Source of the DNA: Rhodobacteraceae bacterium EL129
GTDB taxonomy: Bacteria > Pseudomonadota > Alphaproteobacteria > Rhodobacterales > Rhodobacteraceae
Direction: 5' to 3'
DNA length: 64,000 nt
Assembly (NCBI GenBank): GCA_900313005.1
Contig: ONZJ01000002.1
Coordinates: forward strand, 355,001 to 419,000
A program made the position numbers and the translations under genes. The notes beneath the pieces were generated by a model. The model saw only the letters and a list, made by a program, of their open reading frames with translations, was not told where the DNA came from and ran no database searches. This document shows, piece by piece, positions 34,381 to 43,582 of the stretch (the first letter of the stretch is position 1; the number at the start of each line of letters is the position of its first letter).

Positions 34381-34471
34381 ATATTGTTTTGTGCGCTGTC
34401 TGCCCGTGTCCTGCCTGCGGCACGGTGGCGCTGCCATTTTTGGCTTGTAAAAATATACTATAAAACAATAT
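34381..34471. repeat. Widely spaced 10-bp inverted repeat between arsR and atpI
   Basis: ATATTGTTTT (34381-34390) and AAAACAATAT (34462-34471) are exact reverse complements separated by 71 bases, with an AT-rich right flank. They begin directly next to the ArsR operator. Could be paired half sites for looping or a cruciform, or could be chance in an AT-rich gap. Confidence 0.3.
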
Positions 34472-34504
34472 GTTACCTTGCTTACTTGGTGCGTTTGGTC
34501 GCGC

Positions 34505-34533
34505 TTGACTCTGACCCGGCACGGCCTTAGCAC
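34505..34533 (+). promoter_or_regulatory. Sigma70-like promoter of the F0 operon
   Basis: TTGACT (34505-34510), 17-base spacer, TAGCAC (34528-34533), 30 bases before the atpI start. The -35 matches the consensus well and the -10 poorly (3 of 6). No competing promoter is visible in the 200 bases upstream. Confidence 0.35.
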
Positions 34534-34563
34534 TGCCTCAACACTTCCCGAGGGGGTTTTGGC

Positions 34564-34926
34564 GTGTCTGATCCTGATCCAGCTGAGCGTTTGTCGCAGC
34601 TAGAAGCCCGGATCGAAGCCTTGAAGGCCAAGGATGCGCCCAAGCCTCATACGGAAGAGCACTACTCTCAGGCGCAACATGCCTGGCGAATGGTGATCGA
34701 GATGGTGGCCGGTATCGCAATCGGCTTTGGCATTGGATACGGGCTGGACAGCCTGTTCGGGACAATCCCGATCTTCCTGGTGCTGTTTACATTGCTGGGG
34801 TTCGCGGCAGGCGTCAAAACGATGATGCGCAGTGCGGCAGAACTCCAGAAGACACAAACGGCCGCTGAGGCCGCAGATAAGACCCCTGGCGACGGGGAAG
34901 ATGAGAGGGCTAAACATGGCGACTGA
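34564..34926 (+). CDS. atpI: ATP synthase protein I
   Basis: A 120-residue protein with two membrane helices (about residues 42-58 and 66-82) after a charged N-terminal part ([20 protein letters not shown]), in the AtpI position. AtpI is a chaperone for c-ring assembly or ion uptake. GTG start at 34564 after GAGGGGG. Overlaps atpB by 11 bases. Confidence 0.88.
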   Translation: MSDPDPAERLSQLEARIEALKAKDAPKPHTEEHYSQAQHAWRMVIEMVAGIAIGFGIGYGLDSLFGTIPIFLVLFTLLGFAAGVKTMMRSAAELQKTQTAAEAADKTPGDGEDERAKHGD

Positions 34927-35704
34927 CACGCACGGAGCTGAAGGCAAAGGTTTGGAACTGGTGTTCCACCCGATGGACCAGTTCATTGTGAAGCCGCTGT
35001 TTGGTGACGGAGGTGTCGGCACCTTCACAATCACCAATGTGACGCTCTGGATGGCCCTGACCGTGCTGGCAATCGTGGCTCTGCTGGTTCTGGGCACCTC
35101 AGGCCGCTCGACCGTACCCAGCCGAGTACAGTCAATCGCGGAACTGGCTTATGGCTTTATCCGCAAGATGGTCGAGGACGTGGCAGGCAAAGACGCGCTG
35201 CCTTACTTCCCTTACATTATGACGCTCTTTATCTTCATTGTCTTCTCGAACTTCCTGGGCCTGCTGCCCGGTGCCTTCACCACAACCAGCCATATCGCAG
35301 TGACTGCGGTGATGGCGATGGCCGTGTTCCTGGCGGTGACAATCTTGGGATTTGTGAAAAACGGTTTTGGCTTCCTGAGCGTCTTCTGGATCAGCTCGGC
35401 GCCGCTGCCGTTGCGGCCCATCCTGGCGCTGATCGAGGTTATCTCGTACTTCGTACGCCCTGTCAGCCACTCCATTCGTCTGGCGGGCAACATGATGGCC
35501 GGTCACGCCGTTATCAAAGTCTTTGCAGCCTTCGCGCCGATGGTGCTGATTTCAACAGGCATCGGCCTGCTGGTCACGCCTCTGTCGATCATCGCGATCA
35601 CAGCGATCTACGCGCTTGAGGTTCTGGTGGCCTTCATCCAGGCCTATGTCTTTACCATCCTGACCTGTGTGTATCTGAAAGATGCGCTGCATCCACACCA
35701 CTAA
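34916..35704 (+). CDS. atpB: F0F1 ATP synthase subunit a
   Basis: A 262-residue subunit a. The essential arginine is in [18 protein letters not shown], and the terminal membrane block [23 protein letters not shown] is typical. ATG at 34916 overlaps the atpI end. It forms the proton half-channels facing the c-ring. Confidence 0.96.
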   Translation: MATDTHGAEGKGLELVFHPMDQFIVKPLFGDGGVGTFTITNVTLWMALTVLAIVALLVLGTSGRSTVPSRVQSIAELAYGFIRKMVEDVAGKDALPYFPYIMTLFIFIVFSNFLGLLPGAFTTTSHIAVTAVMAMAVFLAVTILGFVKNGFGFLSVFWISSAPLPLRPILALIEVISYFVRPVSHSIRLAGNMMAGHAVIKVFAAFAPMVLISTGIGLLVTPLSIIAITAIYALEVLVAFIQAYVFTILTCVYLKDALHPHH

Positions 35705-35783
35705 GGACACCGAAACGAACGGTGCGTGATACGCGCGCGCCACAACCTAATCGAATGCTAATTCCAACGTAAGGAGAATACTC

Positions 35784-36020
35784 ATGGAAGGCGATATCGT
35801 ACAAATGGGCGCATACATCGGCGCTGGTCTGGCATGTACTGGCATGGGCGGCGCGGCCGTTGGTGTGGGCCATGTTGTAGGCAACTTCCTGTCAGGCGCT
35901 CTGCGCAACCCATCGGCCGCTGGCGGCCAAACAGCGACCATGTTCATTGGTATCGCGTTCTCGGAAGCGCTGGGGATCTTCTCGTTCCTCGTAGCCCTTC
36001 TGCTGATGTTTGCTGTCTAA
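35784..36020 (+). CDS. atpE: F0F1 ATP synthase subunit c
   Basis: A 78-residue hairpin: helix 1 [21 protein letters not shown], the polar RNP loop (residues 41-43) and helix 2 with the proton-carrying glutamate E61 in [11 protein letters not shown]. Alphaproteobacterial length. The 79 bases after atpB hold a ribosome site (AAGGAG at 35770). Confidence 0.97.
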   Translation: MEGDIVQMGAYIGAGLACTGMGGAAVGVGHVVGNFLSGALRNPSAAGGQTATMFIGIAFSEALGIFSFLVALLLMFAV

Positions 36021-36108
36021 CCCTTACAGAAACTGATCCTTACGCGGGGGTGAAGTGCCCATCGGCTCTTCACCCTTTGTAACCGGAAAGTTCCTGAGGG
36101 AGAACGAC

Positions 36109-36690
36109 ATGGCAACTGAAACAACAGCCGCAGCCGAGGGCCACGTCAGCCCACTCGCGCTGGAAGAAGCCGGCAAATGTGTTGACTCGCACGGTGGTGC
36201 GATCGGCATGCCGCAGCTTTGCGGCGACTGGATGGGCAATCAGATCTTCTGGCTCGTTGTCACGCTGATCGTGATCTACTTTGTCCTGTCACGTATCGCC
36301 CTGCCGCGTATCGCCGCGGTTCTGGCGGAACGCCAAGGGACGATCACCAACGATCTGGCTGCCGCCGAGGACTTGAAGGTCAAAGCGGTTGAAGCTGAAG
36401 AGGCCTATAATAAGGCACTGGCAGATGCGCGGGCCGAGGCCCAGAACATCGTTGCCGCCACCAAAGCCGAAATCAAAGGCGAGATTGACGACGCGATTGC
36501 CAAGGCAGACGCCGAGATTTCCGCCAAAGCCGCCGAGGGTGAGGCCAAGATTGCCGAAATCCGCGCCGGTGCAATGGAAGCGGTCAAGACCGTTGCCAAG
36601 GACACTGCCAAGGAAATCGTTGCTGCCATGGGTGGCAAAGCCGATGCCAAGACAGTCACCGCGGCTATCACCGCACGGATGAAGGGGTAA
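36109..36690 (+). CDS. atpF': F0F1 ATP synthase subunit b'
   Basis: A 193-residue peripheral stalk subunit: one membrane helix ([22 protein letters not shown], about 60-82) then a long charged coiled coil ([31 protein letters not shown]). The two genes b' and b are typical of photosynthetic lineages and Rhodobacterales. ATG at 36109 with GAGGGAGAA upstream; the longer frame from 36055 is not supported. The first 60 residues before the helix are longer than in many homologues and contain two cysteines. Confidence 0.93.
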   Translation: MATETTAAAEGHVSPLALEEAGKCVDSHGGAIGMPQLCGDWMGNQIFWLVVTLIVIYFVLSRIALPRIAAVLAERQGTITNDLAAAEDLKVKAVEAEEAYNKALADARAEAQNIVAATKAEIKGEIDDAIAKADAEISAKAAEGEAKIAEIRAGAMEAVKTVAKDTAKEIVAAMGGKADAKTVTAAITARMKG

Positions 36691-36695
36691 GCGAC

Positions 36696-37256
36696 ATGAC
36701 ACGCATCATCGCAACATTGATCGCCCTGACTGCAGCCAGCCCCGCGCTGGCGGCATCCGGCCCTTTCTTTTCACTGACCAACACCAACTTCGTGGTGCTG
36801 ATCGCCTTCTTGCTCTTCGTCGCGGTACTGCTGAAGCTCAAGGTGCCTTCCTTGCTGGGTGGTATGCTCGACAAGCGTGCTGAGGGGATCCAGAGCGAGT
36901 TGGACGAAGCTCGTGCCCTGCGTGAAGAAGCGCAGACGCTGCTGGCCTCCTACGAGCGCAAGCAGAAGGAAGTGCAGGAGCAGGCCGACCGGATCGTTGC
37001 TGCGGCCAAAGAGGAAGCGGCTGAGGCGGCTGACGCGGCCAAGGAAGATCTCAAGGCATCTATTGCACGACGGTTGCAGGCGGCCCAGGATCAGATCGCT
37101 TCGGCAGAGGCCTCTGCGGTCAAGGAAGTGCGCGACAAGGCTGTGACCATCGCGGTCGCCGCGGCACAGGACGTCATTGCCAAACAGATGACGGCAAAAG
37201 ACGGCAGCGCGCTGATCGACGACGCCATTGGACAAGTGGATGCCAAGCTGCACTAA
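36696..37256 (+). CDS. atpF: F0F1 ATP synthase subunit b
   Basis: A 186-residue stalk subunit with a cleavable-looking N-terminal segment ([19 protein letters not shown]), membrane helix ([20 protein letters not shown]) and coiled coil. Starts 5 bases after b'. A strong terminator follows. The F1 genes are not in this window. Confidence 0.93.
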   Translation: MTRIIATLIALTAASPALAASGPFFSLTNTNFVVLIAFLLFVAVLLKLKVPSLLGGMLDKRAEGIQSELDEARALREEAQTLLASYERKQKEVQEQADRIVAAAKEEAAEAADAAKEDLKASIARRLQAAQDQIASAEASAVKEVRDKAVTIAVAAAQDVIAKQMTAKDGSALIDDAIGQVDAKLH

Positions 37257-37281
37257 GCTGTGATAGCTACAAGTTTTAAAG

Positions 37282-37310
37282 GCCCGGATGTTGAGCATCC
37301 GGGCTTTTTT
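37282..37310 (+). terminator. Rho-independent terminator of the F0 operon
   Basis: GCCCGGATG and CATCCGGGC form a 9-bp stem with a 5-base loop, followed by CTTTTTT, 25 bases after the atpF stop. Bases 37311-37480 beyond it are AT-richer and hold nothing recognisable. Confidence 0.92.
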
Positions 37311-37480
37311 GTATGATGGGGTCTGTATTTTTTCATCAAAACGCATGTTTTGCATATCCGCACTGAGCCCAAATTTCACAATGTTGCGTGCTGTCTGAAT
37401 GGTTGGTGTCCAACTAAAAAATCACCGCAGATTGAGGATTGGATGCCAAGTCAAGTGCACGAGAGAATGCTGGGGCTGAA

Positions 37481-38551
37481 TTACGGAAACTGCAAAAGGT
37501 GTTTTTCGAAAATCTCGACGAGATTCGCGGAAAGCGACGGTGCGATGCGATTAGCACCTTTTCTGATAATCAGGTCCGCGGGGGTTTCAATCGGCTCTGT
37601 CAGATCTATTGAGGCTAATACGCGCCCGGGCTCTGTTCCCGCTGCCACGGACAGCGCAGCCCACGCGCCGATTTGCCCGCACCAAGGGCCATCAATTCGC
37701 ATTTTGATCGAGGCTGTCGCACACATGTCACGCGCTGTTCGCGAGGCGGATAAGCTTCCCAACAAGGCTGGTTTGATCACCACGGAGTGTGCGGCGCGAT
37801 CTTCGACGGCTCTGACATAGGTTTCCAGGTCAATCATCGACTGATCAAACATGATGGGCGCCGCAAGCTTGCGAGCCAGCTCAAGGTTTTCATCATGGGT
37901 GTCGCATGGCTCTTCCCAAATCAGCCTGGGATCGTCCAACTTACCAAGTTGCGCCAGACCCTGTTCAGCCGAAAGCGCGCCGTTGAAATCCGCGAGTAGC
38001 AATTGACCCGGTGTCATCACATCAAGCACGGCGCGCACGCGGTCCATATCATCCGGAACTTCGCCAATCCCCAGTTTGGCCTGGATGACGGCAAAGGCAG
38101 CCCCTTTGGACCGCACCACTGCAGCCATGTCTTCGGGCGCTTCGCTGGAGAGCGACAGATAGGCCTGCACATCCCCATCCGTAGGGCCGCCCAGAAGGCT
38201 GACCAACGGCACGCCCAGTTTCTGCGACATCAGGTGGTGATAGGCCGTGTCGAGGGCGAAACACAGGCCACGCCATGGTCGGCCTTGCGCGCACCAAGTC
38301 TGGATCAATCCCGCCAGGTCAGCAAGGGGCCTACCCTTCAAGGCTTTGATCATTTCGGCTTCGGCCGCTTCCGCCATCTCCATTGGCACAGCCGGCCAGC
38401 GGACGTTTTCTCCGATCCCTTGCGAGCCATCTTCAAGCGTGATGCGCACAAGTTGGTCGTAAAGCGTCTTCTGTATGACGAAAGACATCGCATAACCCTC
38501 GCCTGTAAAACTCGGCTCGAAGGGAATGGTTTCGATGTTGACGAAGCGCAT
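37481..38551 (-). CDS. Enolase-superfamily enzyme (mandelate racemase/MLE type)
   Basis: A 356-residue barrel with an MR_MLE capping domain. Visible residues: Q157-A-K159 where KxK is usual, metal ligands D188 (ADFN), E213/E214 (WEEP) and D236 (DQS), and K260 (VIKPALLG) opposite K159. Two lysines facing each other suit a 1,1-proton transfer such as a racemase or epimerase, as in betaine epimerases. It is last in the minus-strand arm of the cluster, 5 bases after the quinone-oxidoreductase-like gene, so a role in stereochemical inversion of the cluster's substrate is likely. Substrate not determined. Confidence 0.82.
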   Translation of the reverse strand: MRFVNIETIPFEPSFTGEGYAMSFVIQKTLYDQLVRITLEDGSQGIGENVRWPAVPMEMAEAAEAEMIKALKGRPLADLAGLIQTWCAQGRPWRGLCFALDTAYHHLMSQKLGVPLVSLLGGPTDGDVQAYLSLSSEAPEDMAAVVRSKGAAFAVIQAKLGIGEVPDDMDRVRAVLDVMTPGQLLLADFNGALSAEQGLAQLGKLDDPRLIWEEPCDTHDENLELARKLAAPIMFDQSMIDLETYVRAVEDRAAHSVVIKPALLGSLSASRTARDMCATASIKMRIDGPWCGQIGAWAALSVAAGTEPGRVLASIDLTEPIETPADLIIRKGANRIAPSLSANLVEIFEKHLLQFP

Positions 38552-38556
38552 GTCGC

Positions 38557-39663
38557 TTACTCCATCGTCATAACAATATTGCCAATGTGGGACTTTGCCA
38601 TGAAGGCCTCTTGCGCCTTTGCCAGGTCTTTCAATGGAAATGAGGCCGCTAGCTGCGGGGCAAGCTGGCCTGTTTCGATCAATCGACAGGCCCGGGCAAA
38701 AAGGCCCGGTGGTGTGATGGTGGCACCGGTAAATTGCAGGTCTTTGTAGATCAGCAAACGCAGATCAAAAGCCACAACAGGTCCGGCGATGGCCCCGCTG
38801 GTCGAATAGCGTCCACGTTGTCGCAACGCACCGACCAGGGGCGCAAAAAGCGCGCCGCCCACAACATCAAGCGCCACATCGACCCGACCGCCCGCTGCAT
38901 CACAAATATCATCTTCCAGCGACGCGTTATTGCGATCCACAATGGCGGAACACCCCAGTTGCCTGAGCGTTTCGGCCTTTTGCGGTGTTGAGATCGCTAC
39001 AATCCGTGCCCCGCGCAACAGACATAGCTGAATGGCAGTTGTGCCAACCCCACCTGAGGCGCCTGCGATCACCACCCATTCTCCGGGTTGCGGGTCTGCG
39101 CGCCAGACCAGATGCTCGGCCGTAGTCAGGGCAGTGGGGAAGGTGGCCAGTTCCGCGTCCGTCAGGTGCGACTGGATCGGCACGGCATTGGCGGCACGGA
39201 TGGCGACGTAATCGGCAAAACCCCCATCGCATTCTGATCCAAAGTATCCGGCGTTTTCGGCCAGATGCCATTGACCATGCCCGTGCAGCCACGGGTCAAG
39301 GATCACGCGCTCGCCAATCCGCGAGGCAGGGACATCGGTGCCAACAACGGCAATCTGCCCGGCCACATCAGCCCCTTGGATGCGCGGAAAAGTGATCTCA
39401 GAGTTGCTCCAACTGCCTTGTGCGGCTTCGGCCTCGGCAAATCCGTCTTTGCCGCCTGCTCGTGTGATCCCCTCCGTGACGGTTTTCGAATACCAGGCCG
39501 TGCGCGTGTTGATATCGGTATTGTTCAGCCCGCAGGCCCCGACCTTGACCAAGACCTCATCCGGCTTGGGTTGCGGAGTTGGCCAATCGTCATGATAGAC
39601 TAGCTGATCCAACCCACCATGGCCCATCAACACAGCGGCGCGCATTTGATCAGGAACTGTCAT
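38557..39663 (-). CDS. Quinone-oxidoreductase-like MDR enzyme
   Basis: A 368-residue medium-chain reductase: an N-terminal GroES-like domain (VLVKVGACGLNNTDINTRTAWYS) and a Rossmann domain with AGASGGVGTTAIQLCLLRGA. The structural-zinc cysteine cluster is absent and LNNTDI is of the zinc-free quinone-reductase type. It reduces an enone or quinone with NADPH; here possibly an unsaturated intermediate. Overlaps the FAD oxidoreductase gene by ATGA. Confidence 0.85.
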   Translation of the reverse strand: MTVPDQMRAAVLMGHGGLDQLVYHDDWPTPQPKPDEVLVKVGACGLNNTDINTRTAWYSKTVTEGITRAGGKDGFAEAEAAQGSWSNSEITFPRIQGADVAGQIAVVGTDVPASRIGERVILDPWLHGHGQWHLAENAGYFGSECDGGFADYVAIRAANAVPIQSHLTDAELATFPTALTTAEHLVWRADPQPGEWVVIAGASGGVGTTAIQLCLLRGARIVAISTPQKAETLRQLGCSAIVDRNNASLEDDICDAAGGRVDVALDVVGGALFAPLVGALRQRGRYSTSGAIAGPVVAFDLRLLIYKDLQFTGATITPPGLFARACRLIETGQLAPQLAASFPLKDLAKAQEAFMAKSHIGNIVMTME

Positions 39664-42056
39664 GCTTTCAGCCTGTCATTGTTCTGGTCCCACGGTGCCC
39701 CCGGCAGAACGGTCGCTTTGACGCGCTGGCCTAAGATTGACACGTTCAAGGCGGTGCCCGCCTGTCGCGCACCCTCGGTCAGAAATGCGATGGCCAGCGA
39801 CTGCCCAACTGTGTGCCCATAGGCCGCTGAGGTGACGGAGCCGACTATCTCTCTGCCTTTGAACACAGCCTCGCCTATCAAGGCGTCAGCGTCTTCACCC
39901 TCCAACGCCAGCAATGCGATCCTGCTGTGCGGGGTGCGCGCCAGCATGGCGTCGCGGCCAACAAAATCCTTATCCGTTGCGGCAAATCGCTCTTGTGCAA
40001 CATCCTTGTGACTTGCGTCATTGGCTAGCTCGTGCCCCCCGCGATAGAATTTCTCAAGACGCAGGCTGTCCAACGCTTTGGTGCCAAAGGGCGCGATGCC
40101 ATGTGTCTGGCCGGCGTCCCACAGCGTATCCCACAACTCCCCCAACTGATCATTTGGTGCATGCAATTCAAATGCCAACTCACCCGAAAAACTGAGGCGC
40201 AGGGCATGCAAAGGGATACCCGACACGGTTAGGGGTGCGCAGCTCAACCAGCGCAGCGTGGTGTTTGAAACGTCATCTTCTGTGCAAACGGCAAGCACGT
40301 CGCGCGCCTTTGGTCCGGCCAATGCAAGAATGCCGATCTCATCGGTGACATTGGTCATCGCGACATCGTCCATCGGCACGCTACACTGCAATGTCATCCA
40401 GTCCCAAACCCGCCGCTCGGACGGGGCGCCGGTCACAAAATAGAAGCTGTCAGGTCCGGTGCGCGCGATTGTGGCCTCGCCCTCAATTGTGCCCTTGCGA
40501 TTGAGCAGCAGCGTCAAACAGGTGCGCCCCACCTGTGGCATCCGGTTGGCACAGATGGCATTCAGCCAATCCTCCGCCCCCGGCCCGTCAATCCGAAACT
40601 TGGCGAAGGCAGAGAGGTCGGACAATCCGACACGCTGGCGCACGGCCTGACATTCGCTCGCCACCTGCTCAAAGGCGGTGGTGCGCCGCCAGCCCAAAGG
40701 CTCGGGCGCAAAGAGCCGCGGGCGTTCCCAGCCGCCGGCCTCTTCATAGGTTGCGCCCAGCGCCGCTGTGCGGTCATGGGCACCAGATGTTTTGACCCCC
40801 CGGTAGCTGTCGCGTTGATGCTGCGGATAGGGCATGGCCTGACGCAGAGTGTAGTCCTCGGTTGCGCGGGTGCGGGCATAGTCTGCGTCTGCCCAAGTGC
40901 CGAACCGGCGCGGATCAAAGGCGCGGGTCGAGATATCTGCAGAGCCCTCGATCATCCATTGCGCCAATGCACGGCCTGCGCCCGGACCCCAGGCGATGCC
41001 CACGGTCGCCCCGCAAGCCAGCCAATAGTTGCGCAATCCCGGGGCTGGGCCCAGCATCATCGCGCCATCTGGCGTATAGGTGATGCCGCCATTCACGACG
41101 CGCTTGATGCCGCGATTCATCAGGGCGGGCATCCGTTCAAAACAATTCTCAAGCCAGGGCGTGATCCCGTCCCAGTTCGGCTCGAAGAGCTCATTGGTAC
41201 TGTCCCACGGGCAGCCCTCCAGCCACACCGATTGCGGGTCTTGCTTGTCATAAAGCCCAATGAGCGCTGAACCTTGCTCGCGCCGGATATAGCCACAGAA
41301 ATGATCATCCCGGGTGACGGGGATCTCATGATCCATGGCCTCGAACTCGGGCACCGCGTCTGTGACGACATAGTGATGCAGCATCGTGGTGATTGGCAGA
41401 TCAAGGCCTGCCATCGCGCCCACTTGCCGCGCATGATACCCGCCTGCGTTGACCACATGTTCGGCGGTGATTGTACCTTGTTCGGTGACGACCTCCCATT
41501 CCCCGTTAGGGAGCTGACGTGTATCTTTCACGCGGCAGTTGCGGATCACCTTGGCCCCCAGTTGCCGCGCGCCTTTGGCCATGGCCTGACAAGTGCCGGA
41601 CGGGTCCACATGGCCGTCATCCGGTGTATGGATCGCACCAAGAACCCCTGCCGCCTCAATATCATAAAGGGGGTTCAGGCGGGCCACCTCGGTGGTGTCG
41701 ATGATCTCAACGTCTTGCCCACGGGCCAAAATGGCGTCGCGGATGTGGTTGATCCAGTCCATATGGGCCGGGCTTGTGGCCACGCGCAGCGAGCCACAAT
41801 TGTGCCAGCTCACGCCAACTTCTGTTTCGGATTCGATACGTTTGTACAGATCGACCGCATAATCATGCATCGCACCCAATGCCTGCCCTCCGACCATCCG
41901 GCTGACTAACCCGGCGGCGTGCCAGGTGGCCCCGCTGGTCAGTTCGGCTTTTTCCAGCAGCACACAATCGGTCCACCCCATATGGGCGATGTGATACAGC
42001 ACACCGGCCCCTATATTGCCGCCCCCGATGACAACGACGTGTGCGTGGCTTTGCAT
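39660..42056 (-). CDS. GcvT-type FAD-dependent oxidoreductase (dimethylglycine dehydrogenase-like)
   Basis: A 798-residue two-part enzyme. The N-terminal DAO domain has VVIGGGNIGAGVLYHI (FAD) and SGATWHAAGLV, where H46 is at the covalent-FAD position. The C-terminal part is a GcvT aminomethyltransferase domain (FRIDGPGAEDWLNAICANRMP, LSFSGELAFELHAP, LDSLRLEKFYRGGHEL), which transfers the released formaldehyde unit to tetrahydrofolate. Such enzymes demethylate N-methyl amino acids, e.g. dimethylglycine and sarcosine. This points to an N-methyl substrate for the cluster. 3 bases from the XRE gene. Confidence 0.88.
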   Translation of the reverse strand: MQSHAHVVVIGGGNIGAGVLYHIAHMGWTDCVLLEKAELTSGATWHAAGLVSRMVGGQALGAMHDYAVDLYKRIESETEVGVSWHNCGSLRVATSPAHMDWINHIRDAILARGQDVEIIDTTEVARLNPLYDIEAAGVLGAIHTPDDGHVDPSGTCQAMAKGARQLGAKVIRNCRVKDTRQLPNGEWEVVTEQGTITAEHVVNAGGYHARQVGAMAGLDLPITTMLHHYVVTDAVPEFEAMDHEIPVTRDDHFCGYIRREQGSALIGLYDKQDPQSVWLEGCPWDSTNELFEPNWDGITPWLENCFERMPALMNRGIKRVVNGGITYTPDGAMMLGPAPGLRNYWLACGATVGIAWGPGAGRALAQWMIEGSADISTRAFDPRRFGTWADADYARTRATEDYTLRQAMPYPQHQRDSYRGVKTSGAHDRTAALGATYEEAGGWERPRLFAPEPLGWRRTTAFEQVASECQAVRQRVGLSDLSAFAKFRIDGPGAEDWLNAICANRMPQVGRTCLTLLLNRKGTIEGEATIARTGPDSFYFVTGAPSERRVWDWMTLQCSVPMDDVAMTNVTDEIGILALAGPKARDVLAVCTEDDVSNTTLRWLSCAPLTVSGIPLHALRLSFSGELAFELHAPNDQLGELWDTLWDAGQTHGIAPFGTKALDSLRLEKFYRGGHELANDASHKDVAQERFAATDKDFVGRDAMLARTPHSRIALLALEGEDADALIGEAVFKGREIVGSVTSAAYGHTVGQSLAIAFLTEGARQAGTALNVSILGQRVKATVLPGAPWDQNNDRLKA

Positions 42057-42059
42057 TGG

Positions 42060-42683
42060 CTACCTTCGGAGGTTGACGGGTGTATTGGCCCATACGATCT
42101 GGGCTTCGCTTTCGCCTGGATTGGAGTAGCGGTGCGGCAGGCTGGCCGCGAAGGAAAAGCTGTCGCCGGTCTCCAGCCGGAAAACCTTCCCGTCCAGATG
42201 CAGGTCGATCTGGCCTTTCAGGATCAATCCCGCCTCTTCGCCGGTGTGGGTGTACAGCTCGTCCCCTGAATTGCCGTCGGGCTGATAGGTCGACATGCCG
42301 AGCGCAAGCTGACCGTCCAGCCCGGCTGACAGCAGGTGATCTTCAAACCCCATATAGTCGGTTGATGTCAGCCCTGAATAGCTGAGCTTGCGACGTCGGT
42401 TTGCCCGCACCACATAAGGACGCTCATCTGCAGGTACAGGGCCATCGGTTTCAAAAAACCAGCCCACCGGCACACCAAGCGCCCCTGCCAATTCCTGGAG
42501 AGTGGTCACGGAAGGACGGGCCTGACCGCGCTCGATCTTGGAAATGAAGGAGACGGATTTTCCGCTGGCTGTGGCCAGATCCTCCAGCGTTAAACCTTGG
42601 GCGCGGCGCAAACCGCGCAGGTCCTCTCCCAGTTGGATCAGGGCATCTTTGGGAGGCGTTATTTCATTTTTCTTGACCTTCAT
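42060..42683 (-). CDS. XRE-family regulator with C-terminal cupin
   Basis: A 207-residue regulator: HTH (LRGLRRAQGLTLEDLATASGKSVSFISKIERGQARPSVTTLQELAGAL, about 20-70) and a cupin (GQIDLHLDGKVFRLETGDSFSFAASLPHRYSN, about 130-195). The architecture is that of PuuR/BetI-like catabolic regulators. It lies at the head of the minus arm, divergent from the plus arm. Repeats covering its start codon suggest autoregulation. Likely the switch for both arms. Confidence 0.88.
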   Translation of the reverse strand: MKVKKNEITPPKDALIQLGEDLRGLRRAQGLTLEDLATASGKSVSFISKIERGQARPSVTTLQELAGALGVPVGWFFETDGPVPADERPYVVRANRRRKLSYSGLTSTDYMGFEDHLLSAGLDGQLALGMSTYQPDGNSGDELYTHTGEEAGLILKGQIDLHLDGKVFRLETGDSFSFAASLPHRYSNPGESEAQIVWANTPVNLRR

Positions 42684-42697
42684 GACAAATTCATGAC
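42679..42697. promoter_or_regulatory. Direct repeat TTCATGAC x2 in the divergent promoter
   Basis: TTCATGAC occurs at 42679-42686 and 42690-42697, 11 bases apart (one helical turn); each contains the palindrome TCATGA. The first overlaps the XRE start codon. It is a good candidate operator for the XRE-cupin dimer, controlling both arms. Confidence 0.45.
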
Positions 42698-42751
42698 TAA
42701 AATTTTCCCAAAGGGCAATAACGAATCCATATTTGTTTGAGAGTTGGTCGC

Positions 42752-43582
42752 ATGAAGCCAGAACGCTGGAACGATCCCACCAAGAAAATCTTCCCTTATC
42801 AAGTGGGGTTTACGGCACCTCCGCATGATTTTGACGCTGCCCCGCACGACTTTCTGAAAATCGCGCCTGAGGGGGTCGGTGCCCATGGGCGGTTGATCCA
42901 TGTCGAGGACTACGCCCATCAATTAGAGCAGCGTGTGGACAATTTTCACAAGCTGGAAGAGGTGGTGCACTGCATGTCCAACGCGGGCGCCGATGTTGTG
43001 GGGCAGGTGGGCATCAATTGGTCTCATGCGGGTGGTAAGACACCCGCCGATATCCGCGCCTTTTGCGACCGGATGGAAGACAGTTATCAGGTTCCGCTGC
43101 ACATGGCGGGCATGTCGTTGGTCGAAGCCCTTCACAGTATCGGGGCCAAGTCCGTTGCCGTGAATGGCGGCTATTTCTGGCCCGACTGGCGCGAGGGGAC
43201 GACCCGGTTTTTGTCAGATGGCGGTTTTGACATCCTCTACTCCGGAAATTTCGTCGACCACGGGCTGGTGGCCACGCAGGACGAGGTGAACGAGGCCACA
43301 TGGATTTTTCCCGGCGACTTTGCGAAGCGGTCGTTCGAATACGTGGCCGAACAGACCCCTGAGGCGGATGCGCTGGTGATCATCGGCATGCCGAACTTTC
43401 GCCGTGCCGACGGATTGCCGCTGCGCCCCGTTAGCATCCTGCGCGAAATAGAGACGGCGATTGGCAAGCCGATCATCGCCTCGAATTGCGCGCTTTACTG
43501 GAATATCTTCCGCACACTTGGCGTCGCTCCGGAGGGGGATCAGCCCCATATTCTGGCCTCCTTGCAGGAGACAGACGTATGA
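42752..43582 (+). CDS. Asp/Glu racemase-fold protein (maleate isomerase/AMDase-like, cysteines absent)
   Basis: A 276-residue protein. The ending KPIIASNCALYWNIFRTLG matches the SSNxxxxWxxLR motif of maleate isomerase and arylmalonate decarboxylase, and GAKSVAVNGGYFW resembles the domain interface. The catalytic-cysteine positions appear as GINWSH (residues 88-92) and IIGMPNFRR (210-218), i.e. not cysteine. A hydrolase or decarboxylase with other chemistry is thus possible. ATG at 42752 gives MKPERWND; first gene of the plus arm. It overlaps the next gene by ATGA. Confidence 0.72.
   Translation: MKPERWNDPTKKIFPYQVGFTAPPHDFDAAPHDFLKIAPEGVGAHGRLIHVEDYAHQLEQRVDNFHKLEEVVHCMSNAGADVVGQVGINWSHAGGKTPADIRAFCDRMEDSYQVPLHMAGMSLVEALHSIGAKSVAVNGGYFWPDWREGTTRFLSDGGFDILYSGNFVDHGLVATQDEVNEATWIFPGDFAKRSFEYVAEQTPEADALVIIGMPNFRRADGLPLRPVSILREIETAIGKPIIASNCALYWNIFRTLGVAPEGDQPHILASLQETDV

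Noticed and set aside
37311..37480. AT-richer gap after the F0 terminator
   Set aside because: Contains a short AAAAC-gcat-GTTTT repeat near 37338 but no gene, RNA or element that I could support.
38003..38749. Plus frame opposite the enolase-superfamily and MDR genes
   Set aside because: His/Arg/Gly-rich mirror frame; both opposite genes have clear catalytic residues.
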